DNA from: Sepiola atlantica
Lineage: Eukaryota > Mollusca > Cephalopoda > Sepiida > Sepiolidae
Direction: 5' to 3'
DNA length: 64,000 bases
NCBI GenBank assembly: GCA_963556195.1
Contig: OY744525.1
Coordinates: 27,267,413-27,331,412, forward strand
How positions within the stretch are numbered: position 1 is the first letter of the stretch; every line of letters starts with the position of its first letter. The notes beneath the pieces were generated by a model. It ran no database searches, was not told the DNA's origin, and saw only the letters and a program-made list of their open reading frames with translations. Of the stretch, positions 1 through 10,089 are shown piece after piece. A program made the translations under genes and the position numbers.

Positions 1-41
1 GTGTTCTTTGGATTATTCGGACTACTATTCTCATCTTTGTT

Positions 42-419
42 CTTGGCCTTTTGGCTAAGATCAAAGTGTAGTATCTGTTCCGATGGATATTGCACCCCAT
101 ACTGGTATTGTCTTGTCCTTCGGGGCTTGACTTACGCCGGTCAATGGGTCTGTCCTGTGCAGTTCTAGGAGGTCCACCCTCCCAGGCTTTGCCTCCCCTC
201 TTTGGGGAGGAGTAAGTTTATTGCTTACTGTCTGAGGCGCCCCTACCGGGGAATGCCGACGGGGCTGCCCAGGCAATTTTTAAATGGCCAGAGTGTTCAC
301 CTCTCGGGCGCTGGCTTTTACAAACCCCACTTTCCCGACCCGACCTTGGGTCACATCTTACTTGGGGGAGTAGGATAAAAACTGGCCTTGTGCCTAACTC
401 CTGGAGAGGTGTAAATCAA
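42..419 (+). mobile_element. U2-snRNA-headed SINE, full-length copy 1
   Basis: The head (about 42-83) reads as the 5' part of U2 spliceosomal RNA: the GGCCTTTTGGCTAAGATCAA block followed by GTGTAGTATCTGTTC with one extra A. U2 similarity ends there and is followed by a GC-richer unrelated body and a short tail ending TAAATCAA. The copy is flanked by a 19-bp direct repeat with one mismatch (23-41 and 420-438), the mark of target-primed reverse transcription. Similar copies lie elsewhere in the window on both strands. SINEs with snRNA heads are known from crocodilians; membership of this family in that class is inference. It is not a U2 gene, because everything after the first 40 or so bases is unrelated. 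Confidence 0.8.
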
Positions 420-420
420 T

Positions 421-908
421 ACTATTCTCATCTTGGTTGTTATTTTCACAACGTTTCGGATGATGTAACCTCCGACCTTATTCAGGTGCATCTTTTCAAA
501 CTCGGGAACCTCTACAGAAATTTTATTTAATCCACAGAGGTAGATTGTTCTCATCCCGTAAGCCATGGAGAAGTGTTTATTAATTATGTCATTCTTAGTT
601 ATAATCGCCTGTAGTAATTGAACCTTAAGCCTTCAGAAGACTGTCACTGAGAACTGATTGTGAATCAATGCCTTTATCCGTTGCACCAAGGGTCCATCAT
701 AATAATCAATCAACACTTTTACCTGATCATGGGTGAAAGAATGTAAACAATCTACCCCCATGGTTAATCCATAAAGGGTTCAGTTCAGGATTACGTATAG
801 GTTCCCGAGTTTGACATTAAAATTCCCAAGTTCAAAAAGATGCACCTGAAGATGGTTGCAGGTTATATCAGCCGAAACGTGAAAATAATAACCAAGATGA
901 AAATAGTC
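421..908. repeat. Fold-back element, possible Penelope-like tail
   Basis: Arms at about 421-512 and 798-908 are imperfect inverted copies of each other, each holding an accgt/acgtttcgg block and a TTCAGGTGCATCTTTT-type block. The right arm read on the plus strand contains CTGAAGATGG, then CCGAAACG about 20 bases on, which resembles the hammerhead-derived 3' region of Penelope-like elements. SINE copy 1 inserted at the left edge, so its target duplication overlaps this arm. A tRNA-like relic sits in the loop. The Penelope assignment is inference. Confidence 0.5.
611..698 (-). repeat. tRNA-derived SINE head or tRNA relic
   Basis: On the minus strand an A-box-like segment (TTGGTGCAACGGATAAAGG) is followed about 55 bases later by a B-box-like GGTTCAATTAC. 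The acceptor stem does not pair, so it is not an intact tRNA gene. It lies in the loop between the fold-back arms at 421-908. Confidence 0.45.
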
Positions 909-1095
909 ATCCAAATAATCTAAAGAAATAGTTGCGTTTTTTAATTTTAAATGTTACTTATAATATGATATGATTAATACGATAGCGTGTGTGTTCGTGT
1001 GTCACGCTTCCGGCAAAAGCTCTGCGTATGCGTGCTGCACCTAAATTTTGAAAAACATTCAACTAGCCTGCGTTTAGGTATATTTATATGTTTAT

Positions 1096-1170
1096 CCCTC
1101 TGGCGCAATGGTTAGCGAGGTGGTATTTTTACTTTGGGCCGACTGGTTTATAGTTCGATCCCAACCAACC
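1096..1170 (+). repeat. tRNA-like relic (A and B boxes)
   Basis: TGGCGCAATGGTTAGCGAGG (A box, 1101 onward) and TAGTTCGATCCCA (B box, about 1151-1163) have the spacing of a tRNA or tRNA-derived SINE head. No cloverleaf closes and no SINE body is recognised downstream. Confidence 0.5.
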
Positions 1171-1784
1171 TCGAAGATTTTTATTCTACATTTCGAGGGG
1201 AAGAAATAATACGTTTTTTTATTACCTGGTTAAAAACTACTTTTTTGTGTTGCTTAAAACTTAAAACTATTTTTTGTTTTTATGTTGGCGTTTTTAATGG
1301 CATTGTCTATTTAATTACGTTGACTGCTTAAAAAGTAGGGTATCGGCCAGTATTATTTTGTTGTCTTTTTTTTTGAACGGATGGCATATCAACCTTTTTT
1401 AGTAGATATGCGCAGTGTCCATTGTACACGAGTTACTATTTCAAACAATTATTTCACTTTTATCTAGAAGGGGGTGGCTCATAATAAAGCAAGCGTAACT
1501 TACTAACAAATAGAGGGTGCTTTGTTACATTAGGACCCGTATTGAAAACATCATTTCGTGTAATTTACACGGGTTCCGCTAGTATGATATAATTACAAGT
1601 GTCACCACATTGTGTTTCTATTGCAGCTCAAAGCGCTCATTATATTTGACATTTAAATGCATGAATCATCAAAAATAAGGTTCCCAAAGCGCTCAAATGT
1701 TAAAATAGTGAATGTTTTGTGCTGCCATAGTTTAATACGAAGACAGACATGATGTTACCCATAATTGTATCTCTGAGATCCATC
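1171..1784. other. AT-rich intergenic DNA, no gene seen
   Basis: No convincing exon, RNA gene or terminal repeat. Short open frames here have low-complexity Phe/Leu/Ile composition from T-rich sequence. Confidence 0.6.
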
Positions 1785-1990
1785 TTTCCCAGCCTTGTCA
1801 ACTTTTTTTCTGCCTACCCTGTTTCCCAACCCTATTAACTACTTTAACTGTCTACCCCAACCCGATTCCGTGCGTGATCTTAAACTATATCCGGTGGTGA
1901 GGCCCTAATTTAGGTGCCACATCTTAGTAACCATTATCCTCGTGTCCACTTTGACCGGAAATGGCTAGATCTGTCAGGATCCCATCTGTG
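1785..1990 (+). repeat. Dispersed repeat, copy of the 18.6-19.0 kb family
   Basis: The order of blocks (caagcctaccctgtttccc-type, GTGATGAGGCCC/GGTGAGGCCC, then TCAGGATCCCATCT) recurs at 18605-18980, where it appears twice. Class unknown; it does not look coding. Confidence 0.5.
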
Positions 1991-2860
1991 GGTAAAATCA
2001 GACTATTTATTTATAAAATGCCTACAAAACAAAGTAATCTATAAATATTTTAGATATTATGAACTTGAAGGATACATCTTTTTACCAAAATAATTGAATT
2101 CAACATTAAATAGCTAAAAAAGAGTTCATATGCCTTAAAACAAAACCAAAGTTTTGCGAGCTTATGACTATTTGTGTATTCACTCCAAAAATTGGCTTAT
2201 TTAAAAAAATAATAAAACAGTTTTTTATTAACTGGGTGATTGTAAAGATGCCCGGAATATTTTTTTTTTTTTTTTTTATTTATTTGATGAAAAAAATTTT
2301 TTTTGTTAATTCCTATTTGTTTTATTTTTGTGGGATTTTTTTTTGTTTTTGATTTTTTTGCAGAAAAACAAGCAACAAAATCATTACATTTGTGATATAC
2401 TAAAAATTTCAATTCAAAATTGAACTGGTTATAAATGTTTGGTGGATCTTGACCACAAATCCTGCTATTCCACGAGTAGCAGTAGTTCCAGTTGCGCTCA
2501 TTAACAACTTGATGATCGCGTTGTGAGAACAAAATCGCTTTGCAGATGATCATATATATTTGATAATGGGAAGGCATAACTGCTCCAATTAGTGGAGTAC
2601 CATGGTATACAGGTTTGATGTGCCGCATATACAATAAGTCATTCGAGATAAAACATAACGAAGTTCAATAATAGCAGCATCGTGATGCACAAACTGTGTG
2701 ACTGTTTCACCATCAATTGATGGATGACTCAAGTCAAGTCATAAATATTATGAAGGAAATAAACCATTACTGGATTATATTTCATTAGTTCTCACATCAT
2801 AAATTTACATTAAAATTAACTTACTTTAACAAGGCAAAATAATAGCTTATTTTCTATAAC
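1991..2860. other. AT-rich DNA with T tracts, no gene seen
   Basis: A minus-strand open frame spans 2197-2634, but about half of it is poly-Lys/Asn from T tracts. The 2420-2640 part has near-normal base composition and could be a remnant of an unidentified transposon. No domain is recognised. Confidence 0.5.
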
Positions 2861-3029
2861 AACACAATATTTGGTTCTTTGATGCCTAAAAAAAATGTTT
2901 GTTTTCCTTTGGTTTAAGAGTACTAATGAACCATATGTACTTTAATTTTTTTGCCTTTAAACTTAAATTTAAACCAGAAATTACTTTTTTTCCAATAGTT
3001 TAAAGGCTTATAAGTTGCTTTTAAATTTC

Positions 3030-3196
3030 AAAGGGTCACAAAGTAAAACACATTTTTTTTCCTATTATTAATTGATTAAAATAGTCGACTTGTTTTTATT
3101 TATGTGACTATTCGAAATTAGGAAGTAATTTTGAAGGTTTAAAACCTTCAAAATTACTTCCTAATTTCGAATAAAAATGTGTTTTACTTTGTGACA
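3030..3196. repeat. Near-perfect long palindrome
   Basis: Two exact 31-base arms, 3110-3140 and 3142-3172, are separated by a single base. A second outer pair (about 3035-3058 and 3173-3196, around AAAGTAAAACACA) is also inverted. It would form a very stable hairpin, typical of a fold-back MITE. A related fold-back lies at 12778-13100. Confidence 0.8.
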
Positions 3197-3199
3197 AGA

Positions 3200-3870
3200 C
3201 TGACAAATAGAAAATAATGTTTGGCTTGAATTAAAGTTTAAAGGCAAAATTCAAGTATTATGATTCATTTGTGCACCTGAACTAAAATAAAAACATTTAT
3301 TTTCAGACGCGTCTCTGTCGTATCAACAAACCGAATATTTGCCAATAAAATGAACTGCTTTAATTTGTCGATTATTAACATTTAAAGTTTGTAAAACTAT
3401 TCAATAGAACTCGGAATTTTCTTCTTTTTTTTTCTTAGAAGACAAAAATCGCATGTATTCTAAGGGAATCAATAAATTCATTTTGAATGTTAATTGGCAT
3501 CAATTATTTTCAATGAAAACTAAAAGATTCATTAGTTATTTTTAAATGTCTTGAGTTTATTTGGAAAACCAGTGTTTTATTAGATAAAGTCGACTGACTC
3601 TGATTGCAAAAAGCAAAAACAACAAAAAAACTCTGTCAAATACGAAGATAATTAATGATGTCTGATATTATTATGAAACTTCATCATCCATACTTATACT
3701 TTGTATCTCGTTATCACCCATGTTTTCTACATGTGAGCATATTGCAGATTTTACAACTACATTAAAAGATGAACTACACACAGCAGAGTTTATAAAAAAA
3801 AAAGAGGGAGATGAGGGTGGATTTAGATGTCCATTCATGGGTTTGGATTGAACATGATTGATATTCATGT
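3200..3870. other. AT-rich region downstream of the minus-strand zinc-finger gene
   Basis: This probably includes 3' flank of the gene at 3927-4892. A minus-strand frame at 3671-3889 encodes a Met/Asn start and an acidic end (MDDEVS) with no known domain. It is in a different frame from the gene, and joining the two would need a very short intron, so it is left unassigned. Confidence 0.4.
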
Positions 3871-3880
3871 TCATCTCATC

Positions 3881-3886
3881 TTTATT
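3881..3886 (-). terminator. Polyadenylation signal AATAAA
   Basis: AATAAA on the minus strand about 40 bases after the stop codon of the zinc-finger gene; the spacing is short but plausible. Other AATAAA signals lie further downstream, so this may not be the only one used. Confidence 0.4.
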
Positions 3887-3926
3887 CATGAATGGTTACA
3901 AAGGTCAATCGGCAGCCAGATGCAAT

Positions 3927-4892
3927 TCACTGACCAGAAGTGCTGGAGGGCGTCGTATTGGACGTACTTCTTTCTGAAGATGACATTAAAGAGGGAGAAG
4001 GTGGGGCTAATGTGGACGCATGAGGTGGGCTCAGGTTACCGATGAAGCTGGGGACAGCCACTTGGTCTTGTTGCGAATGCGATAGGTTTGTGTGGTTTGG
4101 GTGGTATGGCGGACGAGGATGGTTTATTTGGTTGTCTTCACTACCACATCGGCTTTCTCCACTTCTCTGTTGATGCTGCTGTGGCTGATGATGGTGGTGA
4201 TGATGATGATGGTTTGGTGATGTCGTTGAAGATGATGACGTATTGTGATGGTGATGATGGGGCAGTGACATCACTTGCCCTGACGTAGAAGAGGCATTGG
4301 TTGCTTTCATTTTGCAATTGTTGCGTCGCTGGTGTCGCAAAAGATGATCCTTACGGTAGAAAGTGTAAGCACAGATGTCGCACTTGTACGGACGTTCGCC
4401 GGAGTGAATCCTCATGTGCAGCTTCAGGTGATCACGGCGCGAAAGCCCTTTTCCACAAACTTCACATTTGTAGAGTTTCTCTGACTGTATCACCTGTTCA
4501 TGGTGATGAGGGCGGCACTGGCTACAATCATGAACGGCTGCACTGTAATTCCCTCTATTATCATTGCTGTTATTCCGATGGTTACTACCGTTGTTGCTGT
4601 TGTTGTTGTTACAATTGTTTGGAGAACAACAACTTGGAACACTTCGATTGCATTCAGCACAGTCATTATTGTTGCGATGAGATTGTTGATGATGCTGATT
4701 TGAGGGATGAGGACTCATGGGAGGCTGGTGATGACTGCCAGGTCTGTCAAGATCGATGATATTATTATTATGGTAAGCTGTGTGACTATTGCTGCTGCTT
4801 GAAGGGGACTGTGTTGATGTGGCGGAATAGACCATTTCACTTTGAAGGCCGTACTGAGCTGGAGATGAAGAGCTTGTGGTAGCTTTTTCCAT
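3927..4892 (-). CDS. Two-finger C2H2/C2HC zinc-finger protein
   Basis: Predicted DNA-binding regulator of 321 residues, probably nuclear. The chosen ATG (4892-4890) sits in AACCATGG, a good Kozak context; an in-frame TGA lies upstream at about 4965, so the exon need not extend further in this frame. Finger 1 has C143, C146, H159, H163 (CEVCGKGLSRRDHLKLHMRI), then an HSGERPYK linker; finger 2 has C171, C174, H187 and C193, so its last ligand is Cys rather than His, with five residues between them. The flanks are low complexity: Ser/Asn/His-rich before and His/Gln/Pro/Ser-rich after, with two His runs. Cys pairs CAEC and CSQC also precede the fingers. Two fingers are few for a C2H2 factor. An AG just before the ATG could be a 3' splice site for an upstream non-coding exon. 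No family symbol is assigned; BTB-type or KLF-type relatives were considered without support. Confidence 0.82.
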   Translation of the reverse strand: MEKATTSSSSPAQYGLQSEMVYSATSTQSPSSSSNSHTAYHNNNIIDLDRPGSHHQPPMSPHPSNQHHQQSHRNNNDCAECNRSVPSCCSPNNCNNNNSNNGSNHRNNSNDNRGNYSAAVHDCSQCRPHHHEQVIQSEKLYKCEVCGKGLSRRDHLKLHMRIHSGERPYKCDICAYTFYRKDHLLRHQRRNNCKMKATNASSTSGQVMSLPHHHHHNTSSSSTTSPNHHHHHHHHQPQQHQQRSGESRCGSEDNQINHPRPPYHPNHTNLSHSQQDQVAVPSFIGNLSPPHASTLAPPSPSLMSSSERSTSNTTPSSTSGQ

Positions 4893-5001
4893 GGTTACTT
4901 GTATCAAGACACAAGTATCGGATTGCAAATGATGAATAAACTTTTTCTCTTTATCTCAATTGGAATATTAATTTTCTTTTTTAAAATGTTAAAATCAAGT
5001 A

Positions 5002-5459
5002 GTGGAAATGTTGCAACGGTTTTTGCTCATATCTAAAGCGCAGGATGTATCCACACGTTTCGTACAAATGTCAACAATGAATTCTAGTTTTCTATCAAAT
5101 ATCTTTGACAGAACAATTTTCCTTTCCAGAGTTTTGTTTTTATTTGATCAGATGAAGATGATAAAATTACTTCAATATAGACTACATTGTTTTTCTTTCT
5201 ATTTCATCACAAATCATCATTGGAATGCATAAACTACGCCAGAAAAAGTGTCCTGTTAGTATAAGTAAAAGTTTGTTGAAAATTTAAAATGAAAGCCCAA
5301 AGCCATTTCTGTTTGATTCTAAAAGTGTTTATAGCATATTTTCAAATGTATCTGATACATTTTTTAACAGCATACCAAATATAGGCATAGCTCATTAGGT
5401 AAAACTAATTCGAGCTCCCGGCACTTGCAATGTTTACATTGAGATATTACTTACATTCA
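5002..5459. other. AT-rich flank upstream of the zinc-finger gene
   Basis: This side would hold the promoter or 5' exons of the minus-strand gene. No TATA box or exon can be called with confidence. Confidence 0.35.
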
Positions 5460-5625
5460 GTCAGTGTCGTATGATAGCGCAGGGGTAGGAGCGCCGACTG
5501 TCAGCTCGACGGCTGAGTTTCAATCCTGGCTTGAGGCACTAACTGGTCTAGCCGCACTGAAACAGCGAAACAGTCTGTATGTGGATGACTATATATATAT
5601 GTATGTATATATCTTGTAGTGTTAC
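5460..5625 (+). mobile_element. tRNA-derived SINE
   Basis: A box AGCGCAGGGGTAGGAGCG (about 5476) and B box GAGTTTCAATCCTGG (about 5514) have correct spacing. They are followed by a tRNA-unrelated part with a CTAGCCGCACTGAAACAG block and then a short (TA)n stretch. No terminal direct repeat was found. Confidence 0.6.
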
Positions 5626-6309
5626 TGATGATTCAGAAAATGAAAGTTATAACTTTGTTAATATAGTGAAACTATTAGAATTTGTCTTTATTGAACGTTA
5701 ATGGTGACCCCAACTTTATATGAACACGCGACCTTCTAGTAAAATGGATTTCGTCCATATTCTACATTACCGTTTGAAGATGTCTAATATATTTCATTTC
5801 AATAATTTCTTTCTTTTAAATAATATAGCTTCCTTCATAAGGCAACTTTGCGTACATATATTTTTCTGTAATTGATTAAATATAAAACCATTAACGTAAC
5901 GTAGATCAGAAAAATTCTTTCGGTTGAGAAGAATTTTAAAATTTTCTGTAAATCAACAATTCTTTATGGAAGTCTTTCTTCATTCCTTTGAATCTGTCTC
6001 TGATTTCAATCTACAAGAAAAATAGAAAAGAAAACTTTAAAAAATAATGCAAACAATAGTTTTTACGTATAAAACAAGGATTGTATTTGTCTGTTTGCTT
6101 TAAAAGTGAATATGGCTCCACCAAATAATGTTTAAGTTAATCAGATGTAACTTTTAACCAGAAATCTAATAGCGTGCATAAATGTTTCAAACTTATATAA
6201 AATAAGCAAAACCTACCTGCTCTCGTGGCAGCAATTGATTGGGAGGGGGGAGCACATAGATAAAAAAATATGCTTTTACTCAGAGAATTCCATAATTTTA
6301 ACAACAAAC

Positions 6310-7300
6310 TTTGGTAAATTTGTAGATTAACACCCTCAGCTAAATAACCCCCCCCCCCCAAAAAAAAAATGAGATTCTACTTTTTTTTAGGTGATTACAT
6401 GTGAACACTCTGAAAACTTGGCGGAAAGAAGAAAGAAAAAAAAGAAACAATTATTTTAAAATTTAGGTGGGGGATTAGTTTCGAATATAAACTTAACGTA
6501 AAATGATCCTCCATTTCCAGGTCATTCTAACTTAGAGCATTTAACTAACATTTTTTTTTAACAATAACCCTAAGTCCGACTGGCAAGGTTATAAAATCAC
6601 ACATAATTGCATAAAAAAGTGCCCCCCTCTTCCCCAAAAAATAACACAGAGAATTTATTTTTAATAGCAAAAAAATAAAAATAAAATAACTGTCATAGAA
6701 CACTAGAATAGCCCGGGAATGGAGGATCATTTTATGTTAAATCTATATGCGAACTGATCCCCCACTCTAAATTTTAAATTAATTTTGTTGCTGTTTTTTT
6801 TTCCCCCGACAAGTTTTTCAGGGTATTCACACGTAATCAACTAAAAAAGGTAGAATCTCATTTTTTTTAGGCGGGAAGAGAGTAGCTGAGGGTTTTTTTA
6901 GCATTTTTAAAATAAGGTATTAGTTTTCTAATTTTAAAGAAGTTATTTAAACAAATCAATTGCTTAAAATTAAAATAAAAAAGGGACATATAGTTAAAAA
7001 ATATAAGATTTAAAAAAATAAAATATGGGTAAGTTTGCAGCTTAACGCCATTAACTACCCTCCCTCCCCTTTGCTTTTTTAGGTGATTATGTGTGAACAC
7101 CATGGAAAATGGAAAGAAGGAGAAAAACGACAATTAGTTTAGAATTTAGAGTGGGGGATTAGTTTAATAAATATTTAACATAAAATGTCCACTATTTCAG
7201 GGCCATTCTAACTTTTTAAGGCAATTAACCAAATTCTTTTACCATTAAACCTAAGTCCGAGTGACAAGGTGACAAAACCACACACCTAAAAAGGTAGAGT
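6310..7300. repeat. Cluster of three alternating repeat copies (fold-back)
   Basis: One unit occurs as direct copies at about 6340-6545 and 7040-7300 and as an inverted copy at about 6700-6890. Marker blocks are gattctac + TTTTTTAGGTGATTA, a gtgggggattagttt block and aaaatgatcctccattt. More copies occur near 26100-26215 and 26640-26720. Poly-C then poly-A (about 6350-6369) interrupts the first. No coding capacity. Confidence 0.65.
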
Positions 7301-7659
7301 AAAATTGCATTGAAGTATTTGAGTAATCTAAACTCTTGCACTTATTAAACGGCCCAAGAGTGTCCAAGTGTTATTAAAACTGGCATGGGATAAATGTTAA
7401 AAATGTTATTTTTTAGACAATAATCTAGTTTTAAAACCTATAAAAGTGGCAATAATTTAATATTTTTTTATGAATTTAAAATTGTAGAGGATTTTGATAA
7501 ATTTAATTTATGGTGTAATTGCTGCAGTATATTAATAAATATGAGATCTACATACATTGAAAGGAAAACGTATTTTACACCCCGGCAATGCTGCGTTCAT
7601 CTGCTAGTATTTTATACAGGGTGACCCCCCCAAAATGCCATCCATGGAATCGTTAATAA

Positions 7660-8540
7660 AATTCACAATTCTTTCTACAATCCAAGCATAAATAAACTTC
7701 AGTCTAGGCATGACTTGTCCATCAAGATTCAGTTATGAATGTCCAACAGTCTTTGCTTCATGACTGTTCAATGGTATGGAAGGGAAACTTGGGTGATTGT
7801 CTCATTAGTAGAAGGTGTGATCCTGATTTTTATCTGCGGGGTTATCTCAAAGATAATGTCTGTCAAAACTATCCCTGAACAGAAGAGGGGCATCACGGCC
7901 ACAAGAGGAGTGTGTCAAAGTTATTGAAAATTCTGCAACTGAGAGGTGCACATTTGGAGTACAGTGGACCCCCGCTATTTGCAGGCTCACCATTCATGGT
8001 TTCACAAATTTGCAGATTTTCCGCATAAAAATTGACTTAACATTTTCTTCATAAATTCGGTAAAACTTACAAAAATGATAACCAACTAAGGCCATTATAG
8101 CACAAAACACAATTAAAAACGTTAATTATTCTGTAGGATTCATATTAAATGCATTGGTACATACAAAAGCATTGGTATTCCAAATTTTCGCAAACTTTAT
8201 ACAAAACTGAAATATAAAAAAAAATCAACCAACTTGCAAGCAGAAAGGCTACTCTATGCTAATTTGGTGACTTTCATGCAAACAGCACAAATGCTAATGT
8301 AGAAAAACTTGATTTTTAGTGAACTTTGGGGCATCAAAATTTTCTTGCGGATTTTTGGGTGTGTCTGAAACGTTACCCCTGCAAATAGCAGGGACCTACT
8401 GTATATCATCGAATGGTGATAAAACAAAGACTGTTGGATATTCATGCCTGAAACTTGGTGGGAAAGTCAGACATAGACTGAAGTTTATTTGTACCAAGGA
8501 TTGCAGAAAAGATTGTGGATTAAGTGTCATGTCTTTGTGT
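7660..8540. repeat. Inverted pair of a dispersed repeat split by a MITE
   Basis: A segment with ACAAAGACTGTTGGA and agactgaagtttatttgta blocks occurs on the minus strand at 7675-7765 and on the plus strand at 8404-8530. A third copy at 55195-55310 lacks the inserted element, which shows that 7962-8401 is an insertion. Confidence 0.6.
7962..8401. mobile_element. pogo/Tigger-like MITE with TA target duplication
   Basis: Terminal inverted repeats begin CAGTGGACCCCCGCTATTTG on the left and the complementary CAGTAGGTCCCTGCTATTTG on the right. TA lies on both sides (7960-7961, 8402-8403). The CAG start, G/C-rich first 25 bases and TA target are typical of pogo/Tigger elements. The 440-bp interior is AT-rich and non-coding. 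Confidence 0.75.
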
Positions 8541-8894
8541 ATGTAATAAGAATTGAAAATAATACATTTTTTTTGGGGGGGGGGGGTATGGAAAACAAAA
8601 AATAAAAACATAATCCTTTCCTTCAAGGCAAAAAACCTTTTTTCTTTTTGATGATAAATATTTACATAATTCTACCAATAAGTTATTCTAAATGGCAAAT
8701 TACTATAATTCCAACATAATCTGTAGGTGTAATTAACTTAATCTTTCTTGCTTAATAAACCGCATAAATTGAAAAGATTATTGCAAATATTTCAGATCAC
8801 AATACATCTACTATAATTGAGTGCCAAGGTATGAATTTGTATATTGAACATTCATCTTTGTTTTTGAGAATATTGTATATTTGTATGAAGATAG

Positions 8895-8897
<3 letters not shown>

Positions 8898-8967
<70 letters not shown>
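8898..8967. repeat. (CA)n(TA)n microsatellite
   Basis: About eight CA units run straight into about 28 TA units. Confidence 0.95.
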
Positions 8968-8971
<4 letters not shown>

Positions 8972-9077
8972 AATCCAACAAAAGATATAATAGTCAACTA
9001 ATATCTTATAATTAGTGAAACATCCGGATAAAAACTGAAGCTCAATATACTGGATAGAGCATTAATATCATAATATA

Positions 9078-9240
9078 AAATAAGGTGCCAATCAAATTTT
9101 ATTAGAATTCAAAGTTCAAGCAAAGTATCTTAACGTCCTTAACTCATGAGTTTTCAACGATAATTCTTCTCCTCAGAGGACTATTACCGCAGTGACATTA
9201 CTGCTTTGAATTCTAATAAAATTGGATTGGCACCTTATTT
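9078..9240. repeat. Fold-back, possible Penelope-like tails
   Basis: Arms of about 37 bases at 9078-9114 and 9203-9240 (AAGGTGCCAATCAAATTTTA and its near complement) enclose a segment which on the minus strand reads CTGAGGAGAAG...GTTGAAAAC, recalling a decayed hammerhead core. A long (TA)n tract follows at 9263. Confidence 0.5.
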
Positions 9241-9260
9241 TATTATTTCATTTTATATTA

Positions 9261-9262
<2 letters not shown>

Positions 9263-9316
<54 letters not shown>
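9263..9316. repeat. (TA)n microsatellite
   Basis: About 27 TA units between two fold-back sequences. Confidence 0.95.
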
Positions 9317-9318
<2 letters not shown>

Positions 9319-9321
<3 letters not shown>

Positions 9322-9409
9322 TACAGAAGGTCAAAATAACATAATACCGTCGGTTTCAAATCAACGAGTGTTCCGACGGTATCATGTTGTTTTGACCTTC
9401 TGTAATATA
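9319..9409. repeat. Inverted repeat next to (TA)n
   Basis: Arms 9319-9353 and 9374-9409 (around CAGAAGGTCAAAATAACAT and its complement) are nearly perfect, with a 20-base loop. Confidence 0.8.
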
Positions 9410-9609
9410 ATATATAAATAAATATTACGCTCTTCTTATATAAATAGAGTTTTGATCAGTCTGTCCGCCCATCCGTCAGTCACAAATTTTTTAAACATTA
9501 TAAATATATTGTGGAATTTGTCTCATTTCAGAATTTCAGAGATTTTAACTGCTTTTAGAAATGGAAAATATTGCATTAATAGTAAATAATAAATTTCAAA
9601 CAAATAAAG

Positions 9610-9690
9610 CGGATGCCATGATCGGATAGCGAAACTGAAACCTTGGGATCTTCAATCTGAGGTTCTACCAACTGATCTATTTGGACTTTA
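9610..9690 (-). repeat. tRNA-like relic
   Basis: On the minus strand GATCAGTTGGTAGAACCTCA matches an A box and AGGTTTCAGTTTCG a decayed B box. No stable cloverleaf. Confidence 0.45.
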
Positions 9691-9691
9691 T

Positions 9692-9840
9692 CTTCTTCTT
9701 CTCCTATATAAAGAAGAGTTGTCTGTTTTTGTGTATGTCTGGAACAAGGCTCCCAAGATACTCGACAGAAGCCATAAAGTTGATATTTTATGAAACAGCG
9801 TCACCTCGGTAAAATAATATCGAAAATTCAGAAAAATATA
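9692..9840 (+). mobile_element. Helitron-like 5' end
   Basis: TCTTCTTCTCCTATATAAAG, then GAGTTGTCTGTTT and an ACTCGACAGAAGCC block, matches the 5' ends at 11560 and 41575. The partner 3' end may be the CTAG at 11555-11558, in which case the element has been invaded by the U2-SINE-derived array. Confidence 0.5.
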
Positions 9841-10089
9841 TTTATTCCTTGAGGGTCAACTGGGCCGGTTTTCATAAATTCAACGTTGTTATGTAGTAAT
9901 TTGCAAATAAATCGATGTAATATGTGGTAATTTTGCTGATTCATTCTTGTGCACGTGATATCACTATGAGAGGTAAGCAGACTGCCGACTCATACTTCCA
10001 GACATGACGTCATATGCAATCAAAGTTAAACAACACCTACACTGGCTAGTACTAAATGGGTGACGATTTAGAGAGGACAAGGTCTTTTT

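Noticed and set aside
42..419. A functional U2 snRNA gene
   Set aside because: Only about the first 40 bases match U2. The branch-point-pairing region's downstream stem-loops and Sm site are absent and the copy has target duplications.
611..698. Intact tRNA genes (here and at 1096, 5460, 9610, 11818, 23925, 61885, 62455, 62800)
   Set aside because: A and B boxes are present but acceptor and anticodon stems do not pair; these are SINE heads or relics.
2197..2634. 145-residue minus-strand gene
   Set aside because: Half is low-complexity Lys/Asn; the rest shows no known domain, so a transposon remnant or chance frame is likelier.
3671..3889. C-terminal exon of the minus-strand zinc-finger gene
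   Set aside because: Different frame, would need an intron of about 45 bases with a weak acceptor, and a polyadenylation signal lies before it.
4088..4759. Plus-strand open frames with Cys/Asp repeats
   Set aside because: They are the opposite strand of the zinc-finger gene; the Cys and Tyr runs reflect its Asn/His codons.
8797..9421. Proteins with long Ile-Tyr runs
   Set aside because: Translated (TA)n. The same holds near 27334, 30161 and 35008.
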